7,048 bases of DNA from Methanobrevibacter sp. (lineage in GTDB: Archaea; Methanobacteriota; Methanobacteria; Methanobacteriales; Methanobacteriaceae), in NCBI GenBank assembly GCA_016838945.1, contig JADLKP010000113.1, forward strand, positions 1 to 7,048, written 5' to 3'. Made by a program: the position numbers and the translations under genes. The notes beneath the pieces were generated by a model. That model searched no databases, had not been told where the DNA came from, and saw only the letters and a list, made by a program, of their open reading frames with translations. Below, piece by piece: positions 1 through 5,242 of the stretch (the first letter of the stretch is position 1; each line of letters begins with the position of its first letter).

Positions 1-141
1 TTAACTAGTTTTTATTTAACGAAGCAAAATAAATCAAAGAAAAAATTTTTAAAAAAAGCCTATAAAATTTTACAGCCTCAAATTTTTGTAGATATAACAA
101 TTGTTTTATCTCTTTTTATAGCAAACTATTTATATGGTTAA
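1..141 (+). CDS. 3' end of an unidentified gene, probable membrane protein C-terminus (partial)
   Basis: The first reading frame is open from base 1 for 46 codons and stops at TAA 139-141, so a gene probably enters from outside the window. A stretch this long without a stop is unlikely by chance in such AT-rich DNA, though not impossible. The visible peptide has a Lys-rich basic segment (residues 8-23, KQNKSKKKFLKK and after) followed by a hydrophobic segment, about residues 28-42, containing FVDITIVLSLFIANYLYG at the very end. A basic stretch next to a hydrophobic helix fits the last cytoplasmic loop and terminal transmembrane helix of an integral membrane protein. The family cannot be recognised from this fragment. 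T-tracts at 229-235 and 308-315 lie downstream and could end its transcript. Confidence 0.55.
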   Translation, partial: LTSFYLTKQNKSKKKFLKKAYKILQPQIFVDITIVLSLFIANYLYG

Positions 142-149
142 GTGAATAT

Positions 150-184
150 CTATACTTATAGAATTATAACTATACTTTTAGAAT
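150..184. repeat. 15-bp direct repeat with 20-bp period
   Basis: The sequence ctatacttatagaat at 150-164 recurs as ctatacttttagaat at 170-184, with one mismatch and a start-to-start spacing of exactly 20 bp, about two helical turns. It begins nine bases after the stop of the partial gene and overlaps the end of the - strand micro-ORF. The spacing would suit two protein copies on the same DNA face, but chance in AT-rich DNA cannot be excluded. Confidence 0.4.
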
Positions 185-254
185 ATTCTTTTAACATATC
201 ACCCCCTTTACATTAGTTTCTAGTTTTCTTTTTTTGGTATAGTTTATAATTCAG

Positions 255-291
255 GTTTAGAAGCTTAGATTTTTAATCTAAGTTTCTAAAC
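255..291 (+). other. Strong hairpin: 17-bp stem, 3-nt loop
   Basis: Bases 255-271 pair with 275-291 around a TTT loop. All 17 pairs are Watson-Crick except g263 with t283, which is a G-U wobble in RNA from the + strand but a C-A mismatch in RNA from the - strand. The structure therefore favours + strand RNA. The T8 tract at 308-315 lies 16 bases further on, too far for a bacterial-type intrinsic terminator, but T-tracts alone can terminate in archaea. Bases 238-246 can also pair perfectly with 287-295, which overlaps the right arm, so an alternative fold exists. It could be a 3'-end or processing structure of the upstream gene, or a DNA palindrome bound by a regulator. Confidence 0.6.
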
Positions 292-328
292 TATAATCTA
301 ATGAGTCTTTTTTTTAAATTTTCATAAA

Positions 329-430
329 TATTTAATAATGTGAAAAATCAAAATATTATTGTTATTTCATATAATTTATTTAATAATGTGAAAAATCAAA
401 ATCATCATTATTATTTTGATATAATTTATT
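329..430 (+). promoter_or_regulatory. Tandemly duplicated promoter region of ppaC
   Basis: A perfect 26-bp repeat occurs at 329-354 and 377-402. Each copy is followed by a similar AT-rich tail ending in atataatttatt (371-380 and 421-430 cover its conserved end), giving units of about 48 and 50 bp and the beginning of a third (tattcaat at 427). Each unit holds a TATA-like core, near 369-376 and 419-426. The first would place a transcript start near 400, about 50 bases ahead of the ppaC ATG; the second would give a very short leader. The second copy also contains an 8-bp inverted repeat, atcaaaat 395-402 with attttgat 413-420. A Shine-Dalgarno motif aaggtga at 441-447 precedes the ATG at 452. 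Which TATA is used cannot be decided from sequence. Confidence 0.6.
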
Positions 431-451
431 CAATATTCGAAAGGTGAAAAA

Positions 452-1369
452 ATGAGTAAAACATTTATTTTTGGACATAAAAGTCCTGATACTGACTCCA
501 TTACCTCAAGTCTTGTAATGGCAGACCTTGAAACCAAATTAGGTAATGAAGTCATAGCATGCAGATTAGGTAGTCTTAACAAGGAAACTGAATATGTTTT
601 AGATTACTTTGACATTGAAGCTCCGGAACTTATTGAAAAAGTTGAAGATGATGCTGATGTAATTCTTGTTGATCATAACAGTCCTGCCGAATCTGTAGAC
701 AATATAGAAAATGCAAATATTTTAAAAGTTGTAGATCACCACAAAATAGCTTTTGAAACTTCTTATCCTTTATTTGTAAGAACTGAACCTGTCGGCTGTA
801 CTGAAACAGTTTTATTAAAATTATACAAGGAAAATGGTTTTGTTCCAGATAAGACCATAGCTTCCTTAATGTTATCTGCAATAATCTCTGATACATTGCT
901 TTTAAAATCTCCAACAACCACTGAAGATGATAAGAAAGCAGTGGAAGAACTTGCAGAAATTGCTGAAATCGATTATGAAGCTTACGGTTTGGAAATGTTA
1001 AAGGCAGGAACTGACTTATCCAGCTTCACCATTCCAGAAATCTTAAGTTTGGATGCAAAACAGATTGACTTTAAAGATGTCAAATCCATTGTAAACCAAG
1101 TAAACACTGCAGATATCGCAGATGTAATGGAAATGAAAGATGATTTGGAAGCAGGAATGGAAAAGATCATTGAAGAAGAAGAATTAGACTTGTTCATGCT
1201 TTTAATCACTGATATTGTAAACAGCAATTCTCAAGTGATTGCTCTTGGAAAAGATGCTGGACTTGTAGAAAAGGCGTATGGTGTAAAAATGGAAGACAAT
1301 ACCGTATTGTTGGAAGGTGTTGTTTCCCGTAAGAAACAAGTTGTGCCTATAATGACTGAAAATGCTTAA
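452..1369 (+). CDS. ppaC: Manganese-dependent inorganic pyrophosphatase (DHH family, class II)
   Basis: This 305-residue cytoplasmic enzyme hydrolyses pyrophosphate to two phosphates and so pulls forward biosynthetic reactions that release it. The length is typical for class II pyrophosphatases. The N-terminal DHH domain shows FGHKSPDTDS at 7-16, giving metal ligands His9, Asp13 and Asp15, then VDHN with Asp74, DHH with Asp95-His96-His97, and SDT with Asp147. The C-terminal DHHA2 domain ends with SRKKQ at 292-296, the family's substrate-binding signature. All expected metal and phosphate ligands are present, so it should be active with Mn2+ or Co2+. The ATG start is supported by aaggtga at 441-447 with a four-base spacer. 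It is probably transcribed alone from the duplicated promoter at 329-430, with a hairpin and T-tract at its stop codon. Confidence 0.97.
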   Translation: MSKTFIFGHKSPDTDSITSSLVMADLETKLGNEVIACRLGSLNKETEYVLDYFDIEAPELIEKVEDDADVILVDHNSPAESVDNIENANILKVVDHHKIAFETSYPLFVRTEPVGCTETVLLKLYKENGFVPDKTIASLMLSAIISDTLLLKSPTTTEDDKKAVEELAEIAEIDYEAYGLEMLKAGTDLSSFTIPEILSLDAKQIDFKDVKSIVNQVNTADIADVMEMKDDLEAGMEKIIEEEELDLFMLLITDIVNSNSQVIALGKDAGLVEKAYGVKMEDNTVLLEGVVSRKKQVVPIMTENA

Positions 1370-1393
1370 GGCATTTTTGGTTTCTATTTTTTT
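1359..1393 (+). terminator. Hairpin over ppaC stop codon plus T-tract
   Basis: aaaatgc at 1359-1365 pairs perfectly with gcatttt at 1371-1377 around a five-base loop that contains the TAA stop of ppaC. A T5 run follows directly and a T7 run lies at 1387-1393. T-tracts are the main signal for archaeal RNA polymerase, so this probably ends most ppaC transcripts. Partial readthrough into the zinc-ribbon gene 68 bases downstream is possible. Confidence 0.55.
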
Positions 1394-1437
1394 ATTTATT
1401 TAATTTTTAGGTTTATTTGTTAATGAGGGGGTAAAAT

Positions 1438-1695
1438 ATGTCAAAGATTTGTTCAAATTGTGGTCATGAGAATAGGGATGTTGCAATATTCTGTGGAAAT
1501 TGCGGCAACAGATTGGTAGCTCAGAACTTTTCCACTAATCTAAGAGGCAACAGTTCTTCAAACAGTTCTTCAAACAGTTCCACAACTACTGCAAAACCTA
1601 ATGCCTCTGCTAATGGTCCTGATGACCTTGGTGCAGTATGCTGCGGAGTGCTTATAATTTTATTTATAATAATTCTTATCATGTCAATAGGATAA
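1438..1695 (+). CDS. Small zinc-ribbon protein with C-terminal membrane anchor
   Basis: This 85-residue protein has three parts. Residues 4-26 form a zinc ribbon with two CxxC knuckles, Cys5-Cys8 and Cys19-Cys22, each followed by Gly, as in the zinc_ribbon_2/DZR type common in archaea. Residues 37-60 are a low-complexity linker rich in Asn, Ser and Thr with the repeat NSSS. Residues about 65-84 are a strongly hydrophobic helix (VLIILFIIILIMS) preceded by a Cys-Cys pair at 68-69, which would anchor the C-terminus in the membrane with the zinc ribbon most likely in the cytoplasm. The ATG is supported by the strong Shine-Dalgarno sequence gagggggt at 1425-1432. It is followed after 12 bases by the next gene, probably as one operon. 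The specific function is unknown; such proteins are thought to be adaptors, which is inference here. Confidence 0.85.
   Translation: MSKICSNCGHENRDVAIFCGNCGNRLVAQNFSTNLRGNSSSNSSSNSSTTTAKPNASANGPDDLGAVCCGVLIILFIIILIMSIG
1549..1581 (+). repeat. 12-bp in-frame coding repeat (Asn-Ser-Ser-Ser)
   Basis: aacagttcttca is present twice in perfect tandem (1549-1572) and a third time partially (1573-1581), coding for NSSSNSSSNSS in the linker of the zinc-ribbon protein. The unit is a multiple of three, so copy-number changes would alter linker length without breaking the frame. Confidence 0.85.
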
Positions 1696-1707
1696 TTTAG
1701 GGATAAA

Positions 1708-2118
1708 ATGGATTTTAATCAATTTGGGGACAATTTAGAGGATTCCACTAATTTTTTAATTGAAAAGTTAAGGGAACTTCATCCTTGGGATGAGGAATGG
1801 AAGTATAATATTGCAATAAAATTGGTCCCAATATACAATGAAGAAATTGATAAATTCAAGGAATATCTGGAATCTGTTGGTTTGGAATTCAATGAAGAAA
1901 ATTTCAACAATATAATTAGATTCTCATCCATTTTGACTAAAGATCAAGTAAAACTTCTTTTTATGGGAGATTTATCTGAGATTCCATTGATTTATGATGG
2001 AAAATATTTGAATGATGAGGAAAGAATTGATTTATTGATTGAATATAAGACACGCTTAAGGAAAGTTGAGTCTAATTTATATCTCTTCTTTAATCATATA
2101 GAAAATTACTTGGATTGA
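1708..2118 (+). CDS. Conserved-looking acidic helical protein, function unknown
   Basis: This 136-residue protein is not recognised. It is rich in Glu, Asp, Leu, Ile and Asn, has no Cys, no signal peptide and no transmembrane segment, so it is probably a soluble cytoplasmic protein. Apparent helices include residues 14-24, 35-55 and the C-terminal stretch from about 104 to 135. Aromatic and charged residues cluster in HPWDEEWKYN (residues 25-34). The ATG follows tagggata (1698-1705) and lies 12 bases after the stop of the zinc-ribbon gene, so the two are probably co-transcribed, and it may be a partner of that membrane-anchored protein. This pairing is inference from spacing only. The stop is TGA at 2116-2118 with T-rich DNA downstream. 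Confidence 0.75.
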   Translation: MDFNQFGDNLEDSTNFLIEKLRELHPWDEEWKYNIAIKLVPIYNEEIDKFKEYLESVGLEFNEENFNNIIRFSSILTKDQVKLLFMGDLSEIPLIYDGKYLNDEERIDLLIEYKTRLRKVESNLYLFFNHIENYLD

Positions 2119-2225
2119 TTCCTTTTCCCATTCTATTTTTTTATAATTTTTTTTATTTCATTTTTTATAATTCATTTTTTATAATTCATTTTTAATTCTT
2201 TTTTAGTTTCATTTTTATTTATTTT
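2119..2225 (+). terminator. T-rich terminator region with 14-bp tandem repeats
   Basis: After the stop of the 136-residue protein gene the + strand carries many T-runs, including T7 and T8 blocks around 2135-2155. Within it tcattttttataat repeats in perfect tandem at 2158-2171 and 2172-2185, with a third degenerate copy at 2186-2196. The T-tracts fit archaeal transcription termination. The tandem copies are probably slippage-born low-complexity sequence. Confidence 0.6.
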
Positions 2226-2242
2226 AAAATAATTTTAGCTAT

Positions 2243-2296
2243 TTTTATATATTTTATAAGACATAGTATTATATGATTTAAAGTTGTTTTAGGTGA
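2243..2296 (+). promoter_or_regulatory. Promoter candidate and ribosome-binding site of the reductase gene
   Basis: tttatatattttata at 2243-2257 is a good archaeal TATA-like box. Initiation about 25 bases downstream would start near 2278 and give a leader of about 20 bases. The Shine-Dalgarno sequence aggtga at 2291-2296 lies four bases before the ATG at 2301. No clear purine-rich BRE is seen, so the exact box is uncertain; attatatg at 2268-2275 is an alternative. Confidence 0.5.
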
Positions 2297-2300
2297 CACA

Positions 2301-3470
2301 ATGTTTTATAGAAAATTAGGCAAGACTGATTTGGAAGTATCTAATTTAGGTTTTGGATGTATGCGTCTACCTCATAAGGAGCATTTTTATGAAATTGATG
2401 AGGAAGAGGCTAGCAAAATGTTTGATTATGCAATCGAGCATGGCGTAAACTATTTTGATACTGCTTATTCATTCCATAGTAAAAATAGAAACTTAGGAGG
2501 TAATGCAGAGCCGTTTTTAGGCAAATACCTTGCTGAAAGAGGCATTCGTGATGATGTTGTGATACAAACCAAATTGCCTGGATGGCTTGTAAATAAAAGG
2601 GAAGATATGGATAAGTTCCTTGATTTGCAATTGGAAAGATTGCAGACTGATTATATTGATGTTTACATGTTGCATTCCCTTAAGATAGACTTCTGGAATA
2701 AGTTATATGGTATGGATGTGTTGGAATTCTTAGACAGCATACTTGAAGATGGAAGAGCTAAATATGTTGGTTTTTCCTTCCACGATGACTTGGATGTTTT
2801 CTTTACAATTATGGATTCCTATGATAAGTGGGATGTCATTCTAACTCAAGTGAACTATCTTGATGAAGATTATAAGAGTGGTCTTGGCGGTTTAGAGTTT
2901 GTAGGAATGGCAGGTCTCGGAAACGTTATTATGGAACCGTTGCGTGGTGGAAGCTTAATCAATAATATTCCCGATGAAGTGCAGGCTCTTTGGGATACTG
3001 CCGATAAAAAGAGAAGTCCTGTAGAATGGGCTTTTGAATATTTATGGGACAAGCCTCTTGTAACTTCTGTATTCAGTGGTATGAGCAATATGGATCAGGT
3101 TAAGCAAAATGTAGCCATTGCAGAAAGCTGTGATGTAAATTCAATGAGCGAACATGACAGGCAAATCCTAAAGGATGTCACTCAAGTCTATAAGTCTAGA
3201 GAGGAGATTCCTTGTACTGGATGCAGATACTGTATGCCATGCCATAATAGAGTGGATATTCCACATTGTTTCAAGCAGTATAATATTGCAAAAAGCTTGG
3301 ATTATATTGACAAGACTGCAGCTCCTTATTTCTGGTTAGTGAATAAGGATGAAAGGGCAGACAGCTGTACTTTCTGTGGTGAGTGCAATATACAATGCCC
3401 TCAAGGAATTGATATCCCTGCAGAAATGGAAAAGGTGTATGATTTCTTCCATGATGAAGAACCTATCTAA
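2301..3470 (+). CDS. Aldo/keto reductase with C-terminal di-[4Fe-4S] ferredoxin-like domain
   Basis: This 389-residue protein belongs to the aldo/keto reductases that carry a ferredoxin-like tail (COG1453-type). Residues 1-285 form the TIM barrel, opening with FYRKLGKTDLEVSNLGFGCMR. Catalytic candidates are Asp53 (YFDTAY), Lys91 (QTKLP) and His125 (MLHS). The fourth tetrad residue, normally Tyr five positions after the Asp, is Phe58 here, and about five residues are inserted before Glu70. NVIMEPLRGG (208-217) is the usual strand-7 motif. The tail has Cys305, 308, 311 and 314 (CxxCxxCxxC, then His rather than the common Pro) and Cys356, 359, 362 and 366 followed by Pro, enough for two [4Fe-4S] clusters. 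Electron transfer from ferredoxin to a flavin- or nicotinamide-type centre is plausible, but the substrate is unknown. The gene stands alone with its own promoter and converges on the methyltransferase operon. Confidence 0.93.
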   Translation: MFYRKLGKTDLEVSNLGFGCMRLPHKEHFYEIDEEEASKMFDYAIEHGVNYFDTAYSFHSKNRNLGGNAEPFLGKYLAERGIRDDVVIQTKLPGWLVNKREDMDKFLDLQLERLQTDYIDVYMLHSLKIDFWNKLYGMDVLEFLDSILEDGRAKYVGFSFHDDLDVFFTIMDSYDKWDVILTQVNYLDEDYKSGLGGLEFVGMAGLGNVIMEPLRGGSLINNIPDEVQALWDTADKKRSPVEWAFEYLWDKPLVTSVFSGMSNMDQVKQNVAIAESCDVNSMSEHDRQILKDVTQVYKSREEIPCTGCRYCMPCHNRVDIPHCFKQYNIAKSLDYIDKTAAPYFWLVNKDERADSCTFCGECNIQCPQGIDIPAEMEKVYDFFHDEEPI

Positions 3471-3561
3471 ATTTTCTTTTTCTTTTTTTTTTATTTTTGA
3501 TTCTTCTTTTTTATCTTTTTTAATATTATTTCTTTTTCTTTTCTCATCTATTATTTTTCCA
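3471..3561 (+). terminator. T-rich convergent intergenic region
   Basis: The 91 bases between the reductase stop and the end of the opposing methyltransferase gene are almost entirely pyrimidine on the + strand, with a T10 run at 3483-3492 and several T5-T6 runs after it. This suits termination of the rightward reductase transcript. On the - strand the same DNA reads as A-runs, so it offers no T-tract for the leftward operon. No hairpin is evident. Confidence 0.65.
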
Positions 3562-4386
3562 TTACCATTCTTTTTTCCACCAGATCAATACTAAATCTGT
3601 TTTATCTTTAGGATTAACCCAATTTCCTCTCTCATTTTTAAAGAACATTTCCTTAAAATAATTTTCTAATGCTATCTTATTTTTTTCTTCCAATTCTCCA
3701 AGTTTCCACATGGATCTTTGGATTGCTTCATCCATATCTGCATATTCCTTTAGATTCTCACATTCCAATTGGACTATGTTCGCTTCGATTCCGAGACTTT
3801 TTAAAAGCATAAACAATACGCTGTAATCAGTTCCAGATTTAAATTCCTTTCCAGCTATTTCTGCTTTTTCCTTTTTGTATTCATGGCTTGCTGAACCAAA
3901 AACAGTAATATAAACATATTTGTTTGCTATTTCATTAAGAGTCAAAACAGTTTCTTTTATATTGGATATTCCATTTAAGCATCTTGAAGCAAGAACAATG
4001 TCATAATCTCCAATCTTTTCATGGCTTAATTCCTTTATATCCATTTGGATAGTTTTGATATTGTATAAACCTTCATCTTCAGCACGTTTATTAAGTTCTT
4101 CAAGCATTAACTTTGATTTATCGAGTCCTGTAACTGATTTGGCTTTTTTAGCTATTTTTCGAGTAATTGTGCCTTCTGCACAACCCATATCCAAAACAGT
4201 ATCTTCAGAGGATATTCTCATCTGACCTATTAAAACATTAGGATAATCATCATTTTCAAGCCATTTGCCATAATCTTTAGCTATTTTATCCCAATTTTTC
4301 TCTTTCTTCATGCCTTTTTTAATGGATTTCTGCCAAATGTATTCCCAATCCAGTTCTAAAGGATTAATTTCATCTTCCATCTTCAT
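3562..4386 (-). CDS. Class I SAM-dependent methyltransferase, copy 1 (divergent, last in operon)
   Basis: This 274-residue soluble protein is a Rossmann-fold methyltransferase. Motif I is VLDMGCAEG at 64-72 with Asp89 as the likely SAM ribose ligand (TGLDKS); DIVLASRCLNGI at 129-140 is the motif IV region; NEIANKYVYIT (151-161) is shared with both neighbours. The N-terminal LDWEYIW and the C-terminal VLIWWKKEW also match the paralogs. It differs in motif I, with Ala70 where both others have Gly, and in FGSASHEY instead of FGPNNWK. The start is ATG at 4386, overlapping the previous stop as ATGA, with GGTGG at 4392-4396. A TTG at 4410 would add eight residues that lie inside the previous gene and match nothing in the paralogs. 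The acceptor substrate is unknown. Reduced or altered activity is possible. Confidence 0.88.
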   Translation of the reverse strand: MKMEDEINPLELDWEYIWQKSIKKGMKKEKNWDKIAKDYGKWLENDDYPNVLIGQMRISSEDTVLDMGCAEGTITRKIAKKAKSVTGLDKSKLMLEELNKRAEDEGLYNIKTIQMDIKELSHEKIGDYDIVLASRCLNGISNIKETVLTLNEIANKYVYITVFGSASHEYKKEKAEIAGKEFKSGTDYSVLFMLLKSLGIEANIVQLECENLKEYADMDEAIQRSMWKLGELEEKNKIALENYFKEMFFKNERGNWVNPKDKTDLVLIWWKKEW

Positions 4387-4396
4387 TTCTTCCACC
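4383..4396 (-). promoter_or_regulatory. ATGA overlap with a ribosome-binding site inside coding DNA
   Basis: The TGA stop of copy 2 (4385-4383) and the ATG start of copy 1 (4386-4384) share bases. GGTGG at 4396-4392, which codes for the Trp-Trp of the copy 2 C-terminus, lies five bases before the ATG and acts as a Shine-Dalgarno sequence. The arrangement implies translational coupling of the last two methyltransferases. Confidence 0.75.
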
Positions 4397-5204
4397 AAAT
4401 CAATACCCAATCAGGTTTATCCTCTTTGTTAGTTAGCAGACCCTCTTCATTCTCTTTCAATACAGACTCTAAGTATTTGGGCAATAATTTCTGTTCATCT
4501 TCATTGAATTTATCTAAATTCCATTTTCCATTATCCATAGCTTCTTCAATGGTTTTATATGTTCTAACAGGCCCTACATCTAAATTAATTACATTGGGAT
4601 AAATGTCCATTTCTGCAAGAAGATTAAGGAGAATTGTATAGGAAGGTGTTCCATAATACTCTTTTCCAATGTATTTGAAGAAGTCCTTTTCAAGTTTCCA
4701 GTTGTTTGGTCCGAAAATAGTGATGAAGACATATTTATTAGCTATTTCATTAAAATTAGAAAATACTTTTCTGGGACTTTTTATCCCATTGATGGCTCTT
4801 GAAGCCAAAACAATATCATATTTGCCATATTTCTCTAATGTAACCTCATTTACATCATCTTTATTTGTTTTGATATTGGCAATGCCATTTTCTTTTATCT
4901 TTTCATTCAATATCTCAAGCATTTTATCGGTTACATCAAGGGCAGTAACGCTTGCTACTTCCTTAGATAAAGGAACTGTTACGCTTCCTTCACCGCAACC
5001 GACATCTAAAACAGTATCCTCTTTAGACAGAATCATTTTTGAAATCAATTGCTCTGTGTAATTGTCCTTACTAGCACGTTCGCCATACTTTACAGCCGCT
5101 TTGGTCCAGTCTTTTCCTCTGTCTCCTTTTTTATCCATTTTTCTAGTCCAAAGCTCTTCCCAATCAATCTCATTTTCATCTTCGATTATTATTTTTCTAA
5201 CCAT
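4383..5204 (-). CDS. Class I SAM-dependent methyltransferase, copy 2
   Basis: This 273-residue paralog has the full signatures: motif I VLDVGCGEG at 65-73, Asp90 in TALDVTDKM, DIVLASRAINGI at 130-141, NEIANKYVFIT at 152-162, FGPNNWK at 164-170 and the C-terminus WVLIWWKK. The N-terminal EIDWEELW and KDWTKAAVKYG (31-41) precede the SAM domain and probably cap the substrate pocket. By eye about half its aligned residues match copy 3. The chosen start is ATG 5204 with aagg at 5212-5215; a TTG two codons earlier lacks a better site. It begins 38 bases after the copy 3 stop and overlaps copy 1 by four bases, so all three are probably one transcript. The methyl acceptor is unknown; small-molecule or cofactor methylation is a guess. 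Confidence 0.9.
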   Translation of the reverse strand: MVRKIIIEDENEIDWEELWTRKMDKKGDRGKDWTKAAVKYGERASKDNYTEQLISKMILSKEDTVLDVGCGEGSVTVPLSKEVASVTALDVTDKMLEILNEKIKENGIANIKTNKDDVNEVTLEKYGKYDIVLASRAINGIKSPRKVFSNFNEIANKYVFITIFGPNNWKLEKDFFKYIGKEYYGTPSYTILLNLLAEMDIYPNVINLDVGPVRTYKTIEEAMDNGKWNLDKFNEDEQKLLPKYLESVLKENEEGLLTNKEDKPDWVLIWWKK

Positions 5205-5242
5205 ATTCAAGCCTTCGTTTTAAAAGCTTATTTTTATAATGC

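Larger units (their letters stand above)
142..451. other. Non-coding region between partial gene and ppaC
   Basis: This 310-base stretch has no ORF of normal gene length. From left to right it holds a 15-bp direct repeat (150-184), a strong Shine-Dalgarno-like motif on the - strand (199-207) with a 13-codon micro-ORF (197-156), a T7 tract (229-235), a TATA-like AT-rich segment (238-252), a 17-bp hairpin (255-291), a T8 tract (308-315), and a tandem duplication with TATA-like sequences (329-426) just ahead of ppaC. The density of ordered elements suggests a regulatory region serving ppaC and possibly a short divergent transcript. Confidence 0.6.

Noticed and set aside
630..1227. Two minus-strand ORFs opposite ppaC
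   Set aside because: They are antisense shadows of a fully intact enzyme gene with conserved catalytic motifs on the other strand.
2158..2196. 14-bp tandem repeats considered as a CRISPR or regulatory array
   Set aside because: The units are directly adjacent without spacers and consist of T-runs, so simple slippage repeats in a terminator region explain them.
3349..3594. 81-codon plus-strand ORF spanning the reductase 3' end and the T-rich gap
   Set aside because: It is in another frame of the reductase, and its second half is Phe/Ser translation of T-runs.
4387..4410. TTG-initiated extension of methyltransferase copy 1
   Set aside because: The extra eight residues lie inside the end of copy 2, do not align with the paralogs, and the internal ATG has a well-spaced GGTGG.
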